64,000 nucleotides of DNA, from positions 1 through 64,000 of the forward strand of contig NZ_JADUCM010000027.1 in NCBI RefSeq assembly GCF_016009175.1, in the 5' to 3' direction. A model generated the notes under the pieces. The model was not told the origin of the DNA. It searched no databases and saw nothing but the letters and a program-made list of their open reading frames with translations. Positions 9,007-17,224 of this stretch are shown piece by piece. Numbering within the stretch: the first letter of the stretch is position 1; every line of letters begins with the position of its first letter. A program made the translations under genes and the position numbers. This stretch comes from Pseudomonas alkylphenolica (GTDB lineage Bacteria > Pseudomonadota > Gammaproteobacteria > Pseudomonadales > Pseudomonadaceae).

Positions 9007-10137
9007 TTATACGCCGGGCGCCGGCACAGGAACCGCAGTGACTCGCCAGTCATCGCCTACTGCGCGCATTTCAGTGATTTTCAGGGGCACGGCTTCGCTC
9101 ATGTGGTTCAACGGCCAGTCCAGTAACGGACGGGCGCTGGACCCCAGGAACTTGCCGGCGACAAAGATCTGGTACTCGTCGATCAGGCCAAGCTGGGCAA
9201 AGGCGCCGACCAGGCGTGCACCCGCCTCCAGCAGTACCTCGCTGGTGCCACGGGCGGCCAGCTCGCGCATCAGGACGGGCAAGTCGACCTGCCCCCCTTC
9301 GCCCGGCAGGCTCAGCAGCTCATGGCCAGCGTCGGCATAACGTGGGTCAACGGCGGCGGCCGTGACCACCAGCGCTGGGCCGGCCTTGAAGAACGGCGCG
9401 TCCAGCGGCAGGCGCAGACGTCCGTCGATCAGCACGCGCAGGGGCGGTCGCGCCAGCGCCAGGGCCGTGGTTTGCGGGTCAAGGCCAAGCTCGTCGCCGC
9501 GCACGGTCATCCGTGCGTTATCAGCCAGCACGCTTTCAGCACTGCTCAGCACCACGCTGGAGCGGGCGCGCAGACGCTGTACGGCAGCGCGCGCGGACGG
9601 GCCGGTGATCCACTGACTTTCACCGTTGGCCATGGCCGTACGACCGTCCAGGCTCATCGCCAGCTTGGCCCGAACGAACGGCAGCCCGCATTCCATACGC
9701 TTGAGAAAGCCCGGGTTAAGCGCTCGTGCTTCGGCTTCCAGCACGCCGCTGCTGACCTCGATACCAACATCGGCCAGGCGCTTGAGGCCTTGGCCTGCAA
9801 CTTGCGGATTAGGGTCCTGCATGGCGGCAACGACGCGTGCCACGCCCGCCTTGACCAGCGCCTCGGCACAGGGCGGCGTACGCCCGTGGTGGCTGCATGG
9901 CTCAAGGGTTACGTAGGCGCAGGCGCCACGGGCCAGCTCGCCAGCCTGGCGCAAGGCATGCACTTCGGCATGCGGCTCACCCGCACGCACATGCCAGCCT
10001 TCGCCGACAATCTGGCCGTCGCGGACGATCACGCAGCCAACCCGTGGATTAGGGTGCGTCGAATACAGGCCCTTGCGGGCCAGTTCCAGGGCCCGGGCCA
10101 TGTAGTGGGCGTCGAGTACCGCGCGTTCGCTGGACAT
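9007..10137 (-). CDS. ribD: Bifunctional riboflavin deaminase/reductase
   Basis: The protein has 376 residues in two domains. The N-terminal deaminase (about 1-150) carries the zinc and proton-shuttle motifs PHAEVHAL and PCSHHGRTPPC. The C-terminal NADPH-dependent reductase (about 155-370) begins FVRAKLAMSLDGRTA and has the ITGPSARAAVQRLRA segment. Together they convert the cyclohydrolase II product to 5-amino-6-ribitylamino-pyrimidinedione phosphate. It is two bases downstream of nrdR, so the two are co-transcribed. Confidence 0.95.
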   Translation of the reverse strand: MSSERAVLDAHYMARALELARKGLYSTHPNPRVGCVIVRDGQIVGEGWHVRAGEPHAEVHALRQAGELARGACAYVTLEPCSHHGRTPPCAEALVKAGVARVVAAMQDPNPQVAGQGLKRLADVGIEVSSGVLEAEARALNPGFLKRMECGLPFVRAKLAMSLDGRTAMANGESQWITGPSARAAVQRLRARSSVVLSSAESVLADNARMTVRGDELGLDPQTTALALARPPLRVLIDGRLRLPLDAPFFKAGPALVVTAAAVDPRYADAGHELLSLPGEGGQVDLPVLMRELAARGTSEVLLEAGARLVGAFAQLGLIDEYQIFVAGKFLGSSARPLLDWPLNHMSEAVPLKITEMRAVGDDWRVTAVPVPAPGV

Positions 10138-10139
10138 AC

Positions 10140-10604
10140 TTACTCTTTAGCCGGCTCGCGAGCCAGGCGGTCGATTTCTTCGCGGAACTCATCCAGGTCC
10201 TGGAAGCGCCGGTACACCGAGGCGAAGCGGATATACGCCACTTCATCGAGCTTCTGCAGCTCGGCCATGACCAGTTCACCGACAACCAGCGACTTGACCT
10301 CGCGCTCGCCGGTGGCCCGCAGCTTGTGCTTGATATGCGCCAGCGCCGCTTCCAGGCGCTCGACGCTGACCGGGCGTTTTTCCAGGGCGCGCTGCATACC
10401 GGCACGCAGTTTTTCTTCGTCGAACGGTTGGCGGCTGCCGTCTTGCTTGATCAGGCGCGGCAACACCAGTTCGGCCGTTTCGAACGTAGTGAAGCGCTCA
10501 CCGCAGGCGACGCATTCGCGCCGACGGCGCACTTGCTCGCCCTCGGCAACCAGTCGAGAGTCGATGACCTTGGTGTCGTTGGCACCGCAGAAGGGACAGT
10601 GCAT
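10140..10604 (-). CDS. nrdR: Transcriptional repressor NrdR
   Basis: The protein has 154 residues. The zinc ribbon uses C3, C6, C31 and C34 ([17 protein letters not shown], then CVACGERF) and is followed by an ATP-cone domain (about 49-139). NrdR senses ATP/dATP and represses ribonucleotide reductase operons through NrdR boxes. The start at 10604 gives the invariant MHCPFC N-terminus; an in-frame ATG at 10718 would add an unrelated 38-residue extension. It is head-to-head with the lipoprotein gene at 10712 and leads the rib string. Confidence 0.96.
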   Translation of the reverse strand: MHCPFCGANDTKVIDSRLVAEGEQVRRRRECVACGERFTTFETAELVLPRLIKQDGSRQPFDEEKLRAGMQRALEKRPVSVERLEAALAHIKHKLRATGEREVKSLVVGELVMAELQKLDEVAYIRFASVYRRFQDLDEFREEIDRLAREPAKE

Positions 10605-10711
10605 GGTGGCAGGCAACAAAAAAAGGGAGGGCCATGGTAGCGCATCCCACTGGCAAGACAAGCCAAAGGGGTTACCATCCACTGAGGAAAAATGCCGCGA
10701 AGGAATTCCCC

Positions 10712-11158
10712 ATGCCATTTAGAGCGCTCGTTGTGCTCGGTTTTGCTGCCTTGCTGGCGGCCTGCAGCAGCGACAAACCCCAGACCGAACTTGCCCCGAA
10801 AGCGCCGGTGGCAAGCACTACCGCCAAAGAACTCGGGCCGTTGCCGGCCTATCAGCGCGAACTGAGTGGCACTTTGCTCAATGTGCCATCCGGTGCCGAG
10901 GTCGAACTGGCCCTGCTGGTGATCGATGACCGCGGTCGGCCACAAGACCTGTTGGCCAGCAGCACCCTTAGCGGCAACGGCCTGGACCTGCCGTTCAAGT
11001 TGCGCTTCAACCCCGAGGCGTTTCCGGCGGGGGCCCGCGTCGAGTTGCGCGGTCGCGCCAGCAAATCTGGCCAGTTGATCCTGCATCTGCCGCCGCTGCG
11101 CATCGCCCAGGCTCAGACCCAGGCCACCGGCCCGCTGCGTTTCGAACAGGCACCGTGA
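10712..11158 (+). CDS. YbaY-type envelope lipoprotein
   Basis: The protein has 148 residues. A lipoprotein signal peptide ends in the lipobox LAAC (Cys 18-19 region), followed by SSDKP, so it is probably anchored to the outer membrane. The remainder is a single YbaY/YscW-like beta domain (about 45-148), with the [18 protein letters not shown] strand and a [22 protein letters not shown] segment. The start at 10712 directly begins the signal sequence; an upstream in-frame ATG at 10634 does not. It overlaps the following methyltransferase gene (TGATG). The function of this family is not well defined. Confidence 0.82.
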   Translation: MPFRALVVLGFAALLAACSSDKPQTELAPKAPVASTTAKELGPLPAYQRELSGTLLNVPSGAEVELALLVIDDRGRPQDLLASSTLSGNGLDLPFKLRFNPEAFPAGARVELRGRASKSGQLILHLPPLRIAQAQTQATGPLRFEQAP

Positions 11159-11817
11159 TGGCGCCGGCTCCATTGCAGCAGGCCCTGGGCCAATTGCTGG
11201 GCGATGCCCGCCTGGTCATCAGCGACCTGCCCGAGTGCGCGCTCAAGCTGTGGCTCATCGACGCCGAGAACATGGACCGCGAATTCAGCTCCGAAGAAAC
11301 CCGGCGCATCCTCCACGAGCCGCCGTACTGGAGCTTTTGCTGGGCCAGCGGACTGGCCATGGCCCGCTACCTGGACGAGCACCGCCACTGGGTAGCGGGC
11401 AAGCGCGTGCTGGACTTCGGCGCCGGCTCCGGGATTGCCGGAATTGCCGCCGCCCGTGCCGGTGCCCTCGAGGTGGTCGCATGCGACCTCGATCCCCTGG
11501 CCCTGCAGGCCTGTCAGGCCAACGCCGAACTCAATGGCGTGACGCTGAGCTATTCCAGTGACTTCTTTCAGGAAGCCGACCGTTTCGACCTGATTCTGGT
11601 GGCCGACGTATTGTATGACCGGGCCAACCTGCCGCTGCTGGATGCGTTTCTCAGCCGCGGTCAGCAGGCCTTGGTTGCCGACTCACGGGTACGCGACTTC
11701 AGCCACCCGCTGTATCAGCCCCTCGGCGTGCTGGAAGCCCTGACCCTGCCGGATCTGGCCGAACCCCACGAATTCCGCCGGGTCAGCCTGTACCACGCTA
11801 GCCGCCAGCCTTTATAG
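11158..11817 (+). CDS. Class I SAM-dependent methyltransferase
   Basis: The protein has 219 residues. A seven-strand Rossmann methyltransferase core begins with motif I, VLDFGAGSGIAGIAAARAG (about 83-101). The acidic ribose-binding VACDLDPLAL and the motif LILVADVLYDRANLPL follow. The N-terminal 70 residues, with the AENMDREFSSEETRRILHEPPYWSFCWASGLAMAR region, resemble lysine methyltransferases of the ETF-beta/METTL family and PrmA-like enzymes. A protein substrate is therefore likely but not shown. The start codon overlaps the lipoprotein stop. Confidence 0.8.
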   Translation: MAPAPLQQALGQLLGDARLVISDLPECALKLWLIDAENMDREFSSEETRRILHEPPYWSFCWASGLAMARYLDEHRHWVAGKRVLDFGAGSGIAGIAAARAGALEVVACDLDPLALQACQANAELNGVTLSYSSDFFQEADRFDLILVADVLYDRANLPLLDAFLSRGQQALVADSRVRDFSHPLYQPLGVLEALTLPDLAEPHEFRRVSLYHASRQPL

Positions 11818-11848
11818 TGATGTCATTCACGGATTTTCGAGAGTCGCG

Positions 11849-12721
11849 ATGAGCCAAGACACGCCTTATGTTTTCGATACCAGCGCCGCCGATTTCGATC
11901 AGCTGGTCATCGCCAACTCCCATCACAAACCGGTACTGGTGGATTTCTGGGCCGAGTGGTGTGCCCCCTGCAAGGCGCTGATGCCGCTGCTCGCGCAAAT
12001 CACCGAGAGCTACCAGGGCGAGCTGTTGCTGGCCAAGGTCAACTGCGACATCGAGCAGGACATCGTCGCCCGCTTCGGCATTCGCAGCCTGCCGACCGTG
12101 GTGCTGTTCAAGGATGGTCAACCGGTTGACGGCTTTGCCGGCGCCCAGCCCGAGTCGGCCATTCGTGCCCTGCTCGAACCGCATGTGCAAATGCCGCCAC
12201 CGGCCGCTGCCGACCCGCTGGAGCTGGCCCAGGGCCTGTTTGCCGAAGGTCGTTTCAGCGAAGCCGAAGCCACGCTGCAAGCCTTGCTGACCGAAGACAA
12301 CAGCAATGCCGGCGCGTTGATCCTGTATGCACGTTGCCTGGCTGAACGCGGTGAGCTGGGTGAAGCCCAGACCGTGCTCGATGCGGTCAAGAGCGACGAG
12401 CACAAGGCCGCCCTGGCCGGTGCCAAGGCCCAGCTGACCTTCCTGCGCCAGGCCGCGAACCTGCCTGACGCCGCAGACCTCAAGGCACGCCTGGCACAAA
12501 ACGGTGAGGACGATGAGGCTGCCTACCAGCTGTGCATCCAGCAACTGGCTCGCCAGCAATACGAGCCTGCGCTTGATGGTCTGCTGAAACTGTTCACGCG
12601 CAATCGCGGCTATGAAGGCGGCTTGCCGCACAAGACGCTGCTGCAGGTGTTCGAGCTGCTGGGCAATGATCATCCGCTGGTGGGGACCTACCGGCGCAAG
12701 CTGTTTGCCGCGCTGTACTGA
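11849..12721 (+). CDS. cnoX: Thioredoxin-TPR co-chaperone (CnoX/YbbN family)
   Basis: The protein has 290 residues. The N-terminal thioredoxin domain (about 8-112) has the active site WCAPC (C38 and C41) inside VDFWAEWCAPCKALMP and the cis-proline RSLPTVVLF. It is followed by tetratricopeptide-like helical repeats (about 125-285). E. coli YbbN, which has SQHC-type changes at the active site, works as a chlorine-activated holdase for GroEL/DnaK. Here the CxxC is intact, so thiol-disulfide activity is likely retained. It stands alone, between the methyltransferase and a REP pair. Confidence 0.88.
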   Translation: MSQDTPYVFDTSAADFDQLVIANSHHKPVLVDFWAEWCAPCKALMPLLAQITESYQGELLLAKVNCDIEQDIVARFGIRSLPTVVLFKDGQPVDGFAGAQPESAIRALLEPHVQMPPPAAADPLELAQGLFAEGRFSEAEATLQALLTEDNSNAGALILYARCLAERGELGEAQTVLDAVKSDEHKAALAGAKAQLTFLRQAANLPDAADLKARLAQNGEDDEAAYQLCIQQLARQQYEPALDGLLKLFTRNRGYEGGLPHKTLLQVFELLGNDHPLVGTYRRKLFAALY

Positions 12722-12726
12722 ACAGC

Positions 12727-12780
12727 ATCGCTGGCAAGCCAGCGCCTACCAGTCCGTGTAGGAGCCGGCTTGCTGGCGAT
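12727..12780. repeat. Inverted pair of REP-like elements
   Basis: 12727-12749 (ATCGCTGGCAAGCCAGC...) and 12758-12780 (...GCCGGCTTGCTGGCGAT) are imperfect inverted copies, each with its own internal palindrome. They are separated by eight bases. This is the typical REP-pair (REPIN) form seen between convergent genes in Pseudomonas. It sits between cnoX and the convergent small gene and may also act as an mRNA 3' hairpin. Confidence 0.75.
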
Positions 12781-12785
12781 AAGCC

Positions 12786-13130
12786 TCAACCCACCCAGTG
12801 ATACACCGGCGCATCCGCCCCGCTTTCTACCTTCACCTCGGCGCTATGGCGCAAGCGCACCAGCAGCCGCTTGCCTGCTGTGGTATTGCCCGCCAACCCT
12901 TCCAGGTGCTCAAGCAGTTCCGGCCCGTTGAGCTGCCCGGCGTTACGCAACACTTCGCGCGCAGCCTGCCATAACGCATCATCCGGCCGCGCCGGGGCTG
13001 CAGCGGGCGATGTCACTGGCGGTGCAGGCACGGCAGTCGTCAACTGACCGCCCAGTTGCGCCCATTCCGCCGGTTCCAGCTCCAGGGTCAGGTCTACCGG
13101 CCAGTCACCGATGTGTCCGCGAATTCGCAT
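12786..13130 (-). CDS. Small hypothetical protein
   Basis: The protein has 114 residues. Residues 1-33 form an amphipathic beta-type segment (RIRGHIGDWPVDLTLELEPAEW). A Pro/Ala-rich linker (about 38-52) leads to a helical C-terminal half with LLEHLEGLAGNTTAGKRLLVRLRHS and a terminal VYHWVG. It has no signal peptide or membrane helix, and I do not recognise a family. The start at 13130 is preferred to 13154 because AAGGA lies seven bases upstream of it and inside the longer frame. It diverges from the zinc operon, and its 5' end is about 85 bases from the Zur box, so zinc control of this gene too is conceivable. Confidence 0.65.
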   Translation of the reverse strand: MRIRGHIGDWPVDLTLELEPAEWAQLGGQLTTAVPAPPVTSPAAAPARPDDALWQAAREVLRNAGQLNGPELLEHLEGLAGNTTAGKRLLVRLRHSAEVKVESGADAPVYHWVG

Positions 13131-13215
13131 GGGTATGTCCTTGTGCGCCATCAATGGTCACATGCTCCCACGCCAACGACTCATCGCCAAGCACACTGGC
13201 GCACGGCAAACAAGT

Positions 13216-13230
13216 TGTTATAACATAACC
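13216..13230. promoter_or_regulatory. Zur box
   Basis: The sequence TGTTATAACATAACC matches the proteobacterial Zur operator (TGTTATAWTATAACA) at 13 of 15 positions and forms a dyad. It lies 33 bases upstream of the ZrgA-like start codon, in the only gap before a four-gene operon of zinc-handling proteins. Zinc-loaded Zur would be expected to repress from here. The zur gene itself is not in the window. Confidence 0.85.
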
Positions 13231-13262
13231 AAATCTATCCAGCGCCCTCGCGGAGTTCTTCC

Positions 13263-13835
13263 ATGCGTCGTCTGTTGCTTGCCTTGCCGTTTGCCGTGTT
13301 GCCCCTGGCCGTCGCTCATGCCCATGACGACCATGATCATGACCACGCCCATGGCAGCCTTGCTGCCCACGAGCACGGCGCCGCCCGCCTCAGTGTGGTA
13401 CTCGACAACGCCACCCTGGAGCTTGAGCTGGACAGCCCGGCGATGAACCTGGTCGGGTTCGAGCACGCTGCCACCAGCGCTACCGACAAGGCCAAGGTCG
13501 CCGCCGTACGCGTCCAGCTGGAAAAACCCCTGACGCTGTTCGGCCTTAACAATGCGGCCAACTGCAGCGAAACGGACCAGGAACTGGAAAGCCCGCTGTT
13601 CGGCGACAAACCGGCTGTCGATGACGACGGCGACGCACATGAGGGCCATGAACACAGTGATATCCACGCCCACTACCAGCTGACCTGTGCCAACCCCGAT
13701 GCACTAAAGCGTCTCGACCTGAGCCCGCTGTTCAAGGCCTTCCCTGCCACTCGCAAAATTCAGGTACAACTGATCGGTCCGAACGGCCAGCAGGGTGTTG
13801 AAGCCACGCCAGCCAACGCTACGATCAACTTCTGA
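13263..13835 (+). CDS. zrgA: Histidine-rich periplasmic zinc-binding protein (ZrgA-like, DUF2796)
   Basis: The protein has 190 residues. A signal peptide (1-20, ending AHA) is followed at once by a His/Asp cluster (residues 21-38, HDDHDHDHAH then HEH). A second cluster lies at about 119-137 (DDDGDAHEGHEHSDIHAH). The DUF2796 core, with AARLSVVLDNATLELELDSPAMNLVGFEH, lies between them. Homologues (Vibrio ZrgA, P. aeruginosa PA4063) are zinc-repressed periplasmic proteins for zinc import. It is first in the operon, 47 bases before the ABC ATPase, and preceded by a Zur box. Confidence 0.88.
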   Translation: MRRLLLALPFAVLPLAVAHAHDDHDHDHAHGSLAAHEHGAARLSVVLDNATLELELDSPAMNLVGFEHAATSATDKAKVAAVRVQLEKPLTLFGLNNAANCSETDQELESPLFGDKPAVDDDGDAHEGHEHSDIHAHYQLTCANPDALKRLDLSPLFKAFPATRKIQVQLIGPNGQQGVEATPANATINF

Positions 13836-13881
13836 CAGCCCTTTTGCAGCGAAGCGCCCGAGGTAACCCGGGCGTTCATCT

Positions 13882-14592
13882 ATGAGCCAGGCACTGATTG
13901 AACTGACCGACCTGGGCTTTGCCTGGCCGGGCCAAGCCCCCTTGCTGGACATTCCCGCCTTGCGCCTGGAAGCCGGTGAATCCCTCTTTCTCAAAGGCCC
14001 CAGTGGCAGTGGCAAGACCACCCTGCTCGGCCTGCTGGGCGGCGTGCAAAAACCTGACCGCGGCAGCATCCGCCTGCTCGGCCAGGACTTGAGTGAATTG
14101 AAGCTGGCCGCCCGTGACCGCTTCCGGGTCGACCACACCGGCTACATTTTCCAGCAGTTCAACCTGCTGCCTTTCCTGTCGGTACGCGAGAACGTCGAAC
14201 TGCCCTGCCGCTTCTCGCGCAGCCGGGCCGCCCGCGCCACGCAGCGTCATGGCAGCGTTGACCAGGCCGCCAGCCTGCTGCTGGCGCATCTGGGACTGAG
14301 CGACCCGCTGCTGCTCGCCCGCCGTGCCGACAGCCTGTCGATCGGCCAGCAGCAACGCGTGGCCGCTGCGCGCGCGCTGATCGGCCAACCCGAACTGGTG
14401 ATCGCCGACGAGCCGACCTCGGCACTGGACGCCGACACGCGCGAAGCCTTCATTCGCCTGCTGTTTGCCGAATGCCAGGCCGCCGGCTCCAGCCTGTTGT
14501 TCGTCAGCCACGACCAAAGCCTGGCACCACTATTTGATCGTCATCTGTCGCTGGCCGAGCTTAATCGCGCGACCAGCCCCCGGGAGGCTTGA
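13882..14592 (+). CDS. ABC transporter ATP-binding protein, LolD/MacB type (zinc operon)
   Basis: The protein has 236 residues. Walker A is GPSGSGKTTLL (about 39-49), the Q-loop is FQQFNLLPFLSVREN, the signature is LSIGQQQRVAAARAL, and Walker B is LVIADEPTSALD followed by the switch His in FVSHD. The pattern belongs to the LolD/MacB/FtsE group, which pairs with FtsX-like permeases such as the next gene. The stop overlaps the permease start (TGATG). Context puts it in Zur-controlled zinc acquisition rather than lipoprotein release, although the mechanism of this transporter is unsettled. Confidence 0.87.
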   Translation: MSQALIELTDLGFAWPGQAPLLDIPALRLEAGESLFLKGPSGSGKTTLLGLLGGVQKPDRGSIRLLGQDLSELKLAARDRFRVDHTGYIFQQFNLLPFLSVRENVELPCRFSRSRAARATQRHGSVDQAASLLLAHLGLSDPLLLARRADSLSIGQQQRVAAARALIGQPELVIADEPTSALDADTREAFIRLLFAECQAAGSSLLFVSHDQSLAPLFDRHLSLAELNRATSPREA

Positions 14593-15857
14593 TGTACCTG
14601 CTTCGTCTGGCCTTGGCGAGCCTCGCCAACCGTCGCTTCACCGCCTTTCTTACTGCCTTCGCCATCGCCCTGTCGGTATGCCTGCTGCTGGCGGTCGAGC
14701 GCGTGCGCACCGAAGCCCGCGCCAGCTTCGCCAGCACCATCAGCGGCACCGACCTGATTGTCGGCGCGCGCTCCGGCTCGGTGAACCTGTTGCTGTACTC
14801 GGTGTTTCGCATCGGCAACGCCACCAACAATATCCGCTGGGACAGCTACGAGCACTTCGCCAACGACAAGCGCGTGAAATGGGCCATCCCCATCTCGCTT
14901 GGCGACTCGCACCGTGGCTATCGTGTGATGGGCACGACCCCGGCCTATTTCGAGCATTACCAGTACGCACGCAAACAGAACCTGGAACTGGCCCAGGGCC
15001 GGGCCTTCGCCAACGATCCGTTCGAAGTGGTGCTGGGGGCCGAAGTCGCCGAGGCGCTGCATTACAAACTCGGTGACAAGCTGGTGCTGGCCCACGGCGT
15101 TGCGGCCATCAGCCTGGTCAAGCACGACGACAAGCCGTTCACCGTCGTCGGGGTACTGGCGCGCACCGGCACGCCGGTCGACCGCACCCTGCACATCAGC
15201 CTGGGCGGCATGGAGGCCATCCACATTGACTGGCACAACGGTGTACCGGCCCGTGGTGCCGGGCGCATCAGCGCCGAGCAGGCGCGCAGCATGGACCTTC
15301 AGCCAGCAGCCATCACCGCCTTCATGCTCGGCCTGAACAACAAGATCGCCACCTTCAGCCTGCAGCGCGAAATCAACGACTACCGCAACGAACCGCTGCT
15401 GGCGATCCTGCCGGGGGTCGCCCTGCAAGAGCTCTGGAGCCTGATGGGAACGGCCGAGCAGGCCTTGTTCGTGGTGTCGCTGTTCGTGGTGCTGACCGGC
15501 TTGATCGGCATGCTCACCGCGATCCTTACCAGCCTGAACGAGCGGCGCCGGGAGATGGCGATCCTGCGATCCGTTGGCGCCCGTCCGTGGCACATCGCCG
15601 GGCTGCTGATACTCGAAGCACTGGCGCTGGCCGTGGCCGGCATCGTCGCCGGGCTTGGCTTGTTGTACGCCGGCATCGCCCTGGCCCAAGGTTATGTGCA
15701 AGCCAACTACGGGCTGTTCCTGCCGCTGGCGTGGCCCAGCGCACATGAGTGGAGCCTGCTGGCGATCATTCTTGGCGCCGCCCTGCTGATGGGCAGCGTG
15801 CCCGCCTGGCGAGCTTATCGACAGTCCTTGGCCGACGGCCTGTCCATTCACTTGTGA
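14592..15857 (+). CDS. FtsX/MacB-like ABC permease (zinc operon)
   Basis: The protein has 421 residues. An N-terminal membrane helix (about 15-35) is followed by a large periplasmic MacB-type domain (about 40-270). Three further helices form the FtsX module (about 293-320, 340-370, 385-410), with the GMLTAILTSLNERRREMAILRSVGARPWHI signature. The start at 14592 overlaps the ATPase stop; a TTG one codon earlier is less likely. With its ATPase it forms a mechanotransmission-type transporter. In related bacteria this pair is co-regulated by Zur and adds to zinc uptake. Confidence 0.86.
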   Translation: MYLLRLALASLANRRFTAFLTAFAIALSVCLLLAVERVRTEARASFASTISGTDLIVGARSGSVNLLLYSVFRIGNATNNIRWDSYEHFANDKRVKWAIPISLGDSHRGYRVMGTTPAYFEHYQYARKQNLELAQGRAFANDPFEVVLGAEVAEALHYKLGDKLVLAHGVAAISLVKHDDKPFTVVGVLARTGTPVDRTLHISLGGMEAIHIDWHNGVPARGAGRISAEQARSMDLQPAAITAFMLGLNNKIATFSLQREINDYRNEPLLAILPGVALQELWSLMGTAEQALFVVSLFVVLTGLIGMLTAILTSLNERRREMAILRSVGARPWHIAGLLILEALALAVAGIVAGLGLLYAGIALAQGYVQANYGLFLPLAWPSAHEWSLLAIILGAALLMGSVPAWRAYRQSLADGLSIHL

Positions 15858-15862
15858 GAACC

Positions 15863-16381
15863 ATGATGCCGCACCTGTTGCTGTCGATTGTGTTGCTGCT
15901 GACCACCCCGGTGTGGGCTGACGGGCCACGCACCCTGGAATGGCCACAATTGATCCCCGCCGGTGCGCCGGTCATTGCGCCGCAGATGGCGCCCCTGCAC
16001 GACCTGTCGCAACTGAGCGACGCGCTGGCCGCCGAAGCCGCCCCGGCGGCCCGTCAGCAGGCGCCCGATGCACCGGTGGTCAAGGCCCTCGACGGTCAGC
16101 AGGTCAGGCTACCGGGCTACATCGTGCCGCTTGAGGTCAGTGAAGAAGGCCGCACCACAGAGTTTCTCCTGGTGCCCTATTACGGCGCCTGCATCCACGT
16201 GCCGCCACCCCCGTCAAACCAGATCGTGCACATCGTCAGCGAGATGGGCGTGCGCGTCGAAGACCTGTACCAGCCCTACTGGATCGAAGGCCGGATGCAG
16301 GTAAAAAACACCAGCAGTGAACTGGCCGATGCCGGGTACCAGATGGAGGCAGAAAAAATCTACGCTTACGAGCTGGAATGA
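15863..16381 (+). CDS. DUF3299 secreted protein of the zinc operon
   Basis: The protein has 172 residues. A signal peptide (about 1-20, ending VWA) is followed by a Pro/Ala-rich stretch and a C-terminal DUF3299 domain. That domain contains LPGYIVPLE, TTEFLLVPYYGACIHVPPPPSNQIV and a Cys/His pair that could hold a metal. The start codon follows the permease by five bases; an upstream frame start at 15749 lies inside the permease and lacks a signal peptide. The family is repeatedly found beside ZrgA-type genes, so a role as an accessory periplasmic zinc protein is inferred. Confidence 0.8.
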   Translation: MMPHLLLSIVLLLTTPVWADGPRTLEWPQLIPAGAPVIAPQMAPLHDLSQLSDALAAEAAPAARQQAPDAPVVKALDGQQVRLPGYIVPLEVSEEGRTTEFLLVPYYGACIHVPPPPSNQIVHIVSEMGVRVEDLYQPYWIEGRMQVKNTSSELADAGYQMEAEKIYAYELE

Positions 16382-16411
16382 ACCGCACAGAATCAAGGCG
16401 TTGAGGTTTTC

Positions 16412-16425
16412 TTGAGCTGGGTCAA
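16412..16425. promoter_or_regulatory. Anr/FNR box upstream of oprG
   Basis: TTGAGctggGTCAA is a 10-base dyad with a four-base spacer. It fits the Anr/FNR consensus TTGAT-N4-ATCAA with one change in each half-site. It lies 66 bases upstream of the oprG start, a position suited to activation at about -41. OprG of P. aeruginosa is known to be induced by oxygen limitation through Anr. Confidence 0.75.
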
Positions 16426-16490
16426 ATTTGCCAATCCGGCGATTACTTACCATGGAGGCACTTAATTCTAAACGTCCTTTGGGAGCTTCC

Positions 16491-17174
16491 ATGAACAAGT
16501 CCTTGCTCAGCGCCTCGCTCATAACCCTGGCGCTCGCAGCCCCTGTTGCTCACGCCCACCAGGCGGGTGACTTCATTCTGCGTGCAGGCGCAATCACTAC
16601 CGCTCCCAATGAAAACAGTGGTGATATCAAGCTCGACGGCACCAAGGTATCGGGCACCAAAGCGACGCTGGACAGCGACACCCAGCTGGGCCTGGCGTTT
16701 GCCTACATGCTGACCGACCACATCGGTCTGGAGCTGCTGGCCGCCACCCCGTTCCAGCACACCGTTGGCGTAAAAGGCCTGGGCGCTGGCCTGGACGGCA
16801 AGCTGGGCGACATCAAACAACTGCCACCGACCCTGTCGCTGCAGTACTACCCGATGGAGCCAAGCTCGAAGTTCCAGCCGTACGCCGGTATCGGTCTGAA
16901 CTACACCATGTTCTTTGACGAAGACCTGAGCAGCAACCGCAAGGCCCAGGGCTTCAGCGACCTGAAGCTCAAGGACTCGGTCGGCCTGGCCGGCCAGCTG
17001 GGCATGGACTACATGATCGACGAGCACTTCATGGTCAACGCCGCCGTCTGGTACGTCGACATCGACACCAAGGCCACCATGGATGGCCCTACCGCCCTGG
17101 GCGTAGGCAAGACCAAGGTCGACGTCGATGTCGATCCGTGGGTCTACATGGTCGGTGTGGGTTACAAGTTCTAA
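16491..17174 (+). CDS. oprG: Outer-membrane protein OprG (OmpW family)
   Basis: The protein has 227 residues. A signal peptide (about 1-21, ending AHA) is followed by an eight-stranded OmpW barrel that starts QAGDFILRAGAITTAPNE and ends with a C-terminal aromatic, VYMVGVGYKF. The family forms a narrow hydrophobic channel with a lateral gate for small hydrophobic molecules. A start at 16491, with GGGAG ten bases upstream, gives the signal peptide directly. It follows the zinc operon after 109 bases and has its own Anr-type box and a strong terminator. Confidence 0.93.
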   Translation: MNKSLLSASLITLALAAPVAHAHQAGDFILRAGAITTAPNENSGDIKLDGTKVSGTKATLDSDTQLGLAFAYMLTDHIGLELLAATPFQHTVGVKGLGAGLDGKLGDIKQLPPTLSLQYYPMEPSSKFQPYAGIGLNYTMFFDEDLSSNRKAQGFSDLKLKDSVGLAGQLGMDYMIDEHFMVNAAVWYVDIDTKATMDGPTALGVGKTKVDVDVDPWVYMVGVGYKF

Positions 17175-17193
17175 GGCTGCAGGCCCTGGAACG

Positions 17194-17224
17194 AAAAAGC
17201 GGCGATTTGATCGCCGCTTTTTTT
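17194..17224. terminator. Bidirectional intrinsic terminator after oprG
   Basis: A perfect seven-base stem (GCGGCGA/TCGCCGC) has a five-base loop and is flanked by A5 and T7. It can therefore end both oprG on the plus strand and the convergent epimerase gene, whose stop codon is at its edge. Confidence 0.93.

Noticed and set aside
7372-9126. 584-codon open frame on the plus strand
   Set aside because: It is antisense to ribB and ribC, with no recognisable motif and His/Gln/Gly-rich composition.
14541-15947. 468-codon open frame on the minus strand
   Set aside because: It is antisense to the zinc-operon permease; it has no motifs and low complexity.
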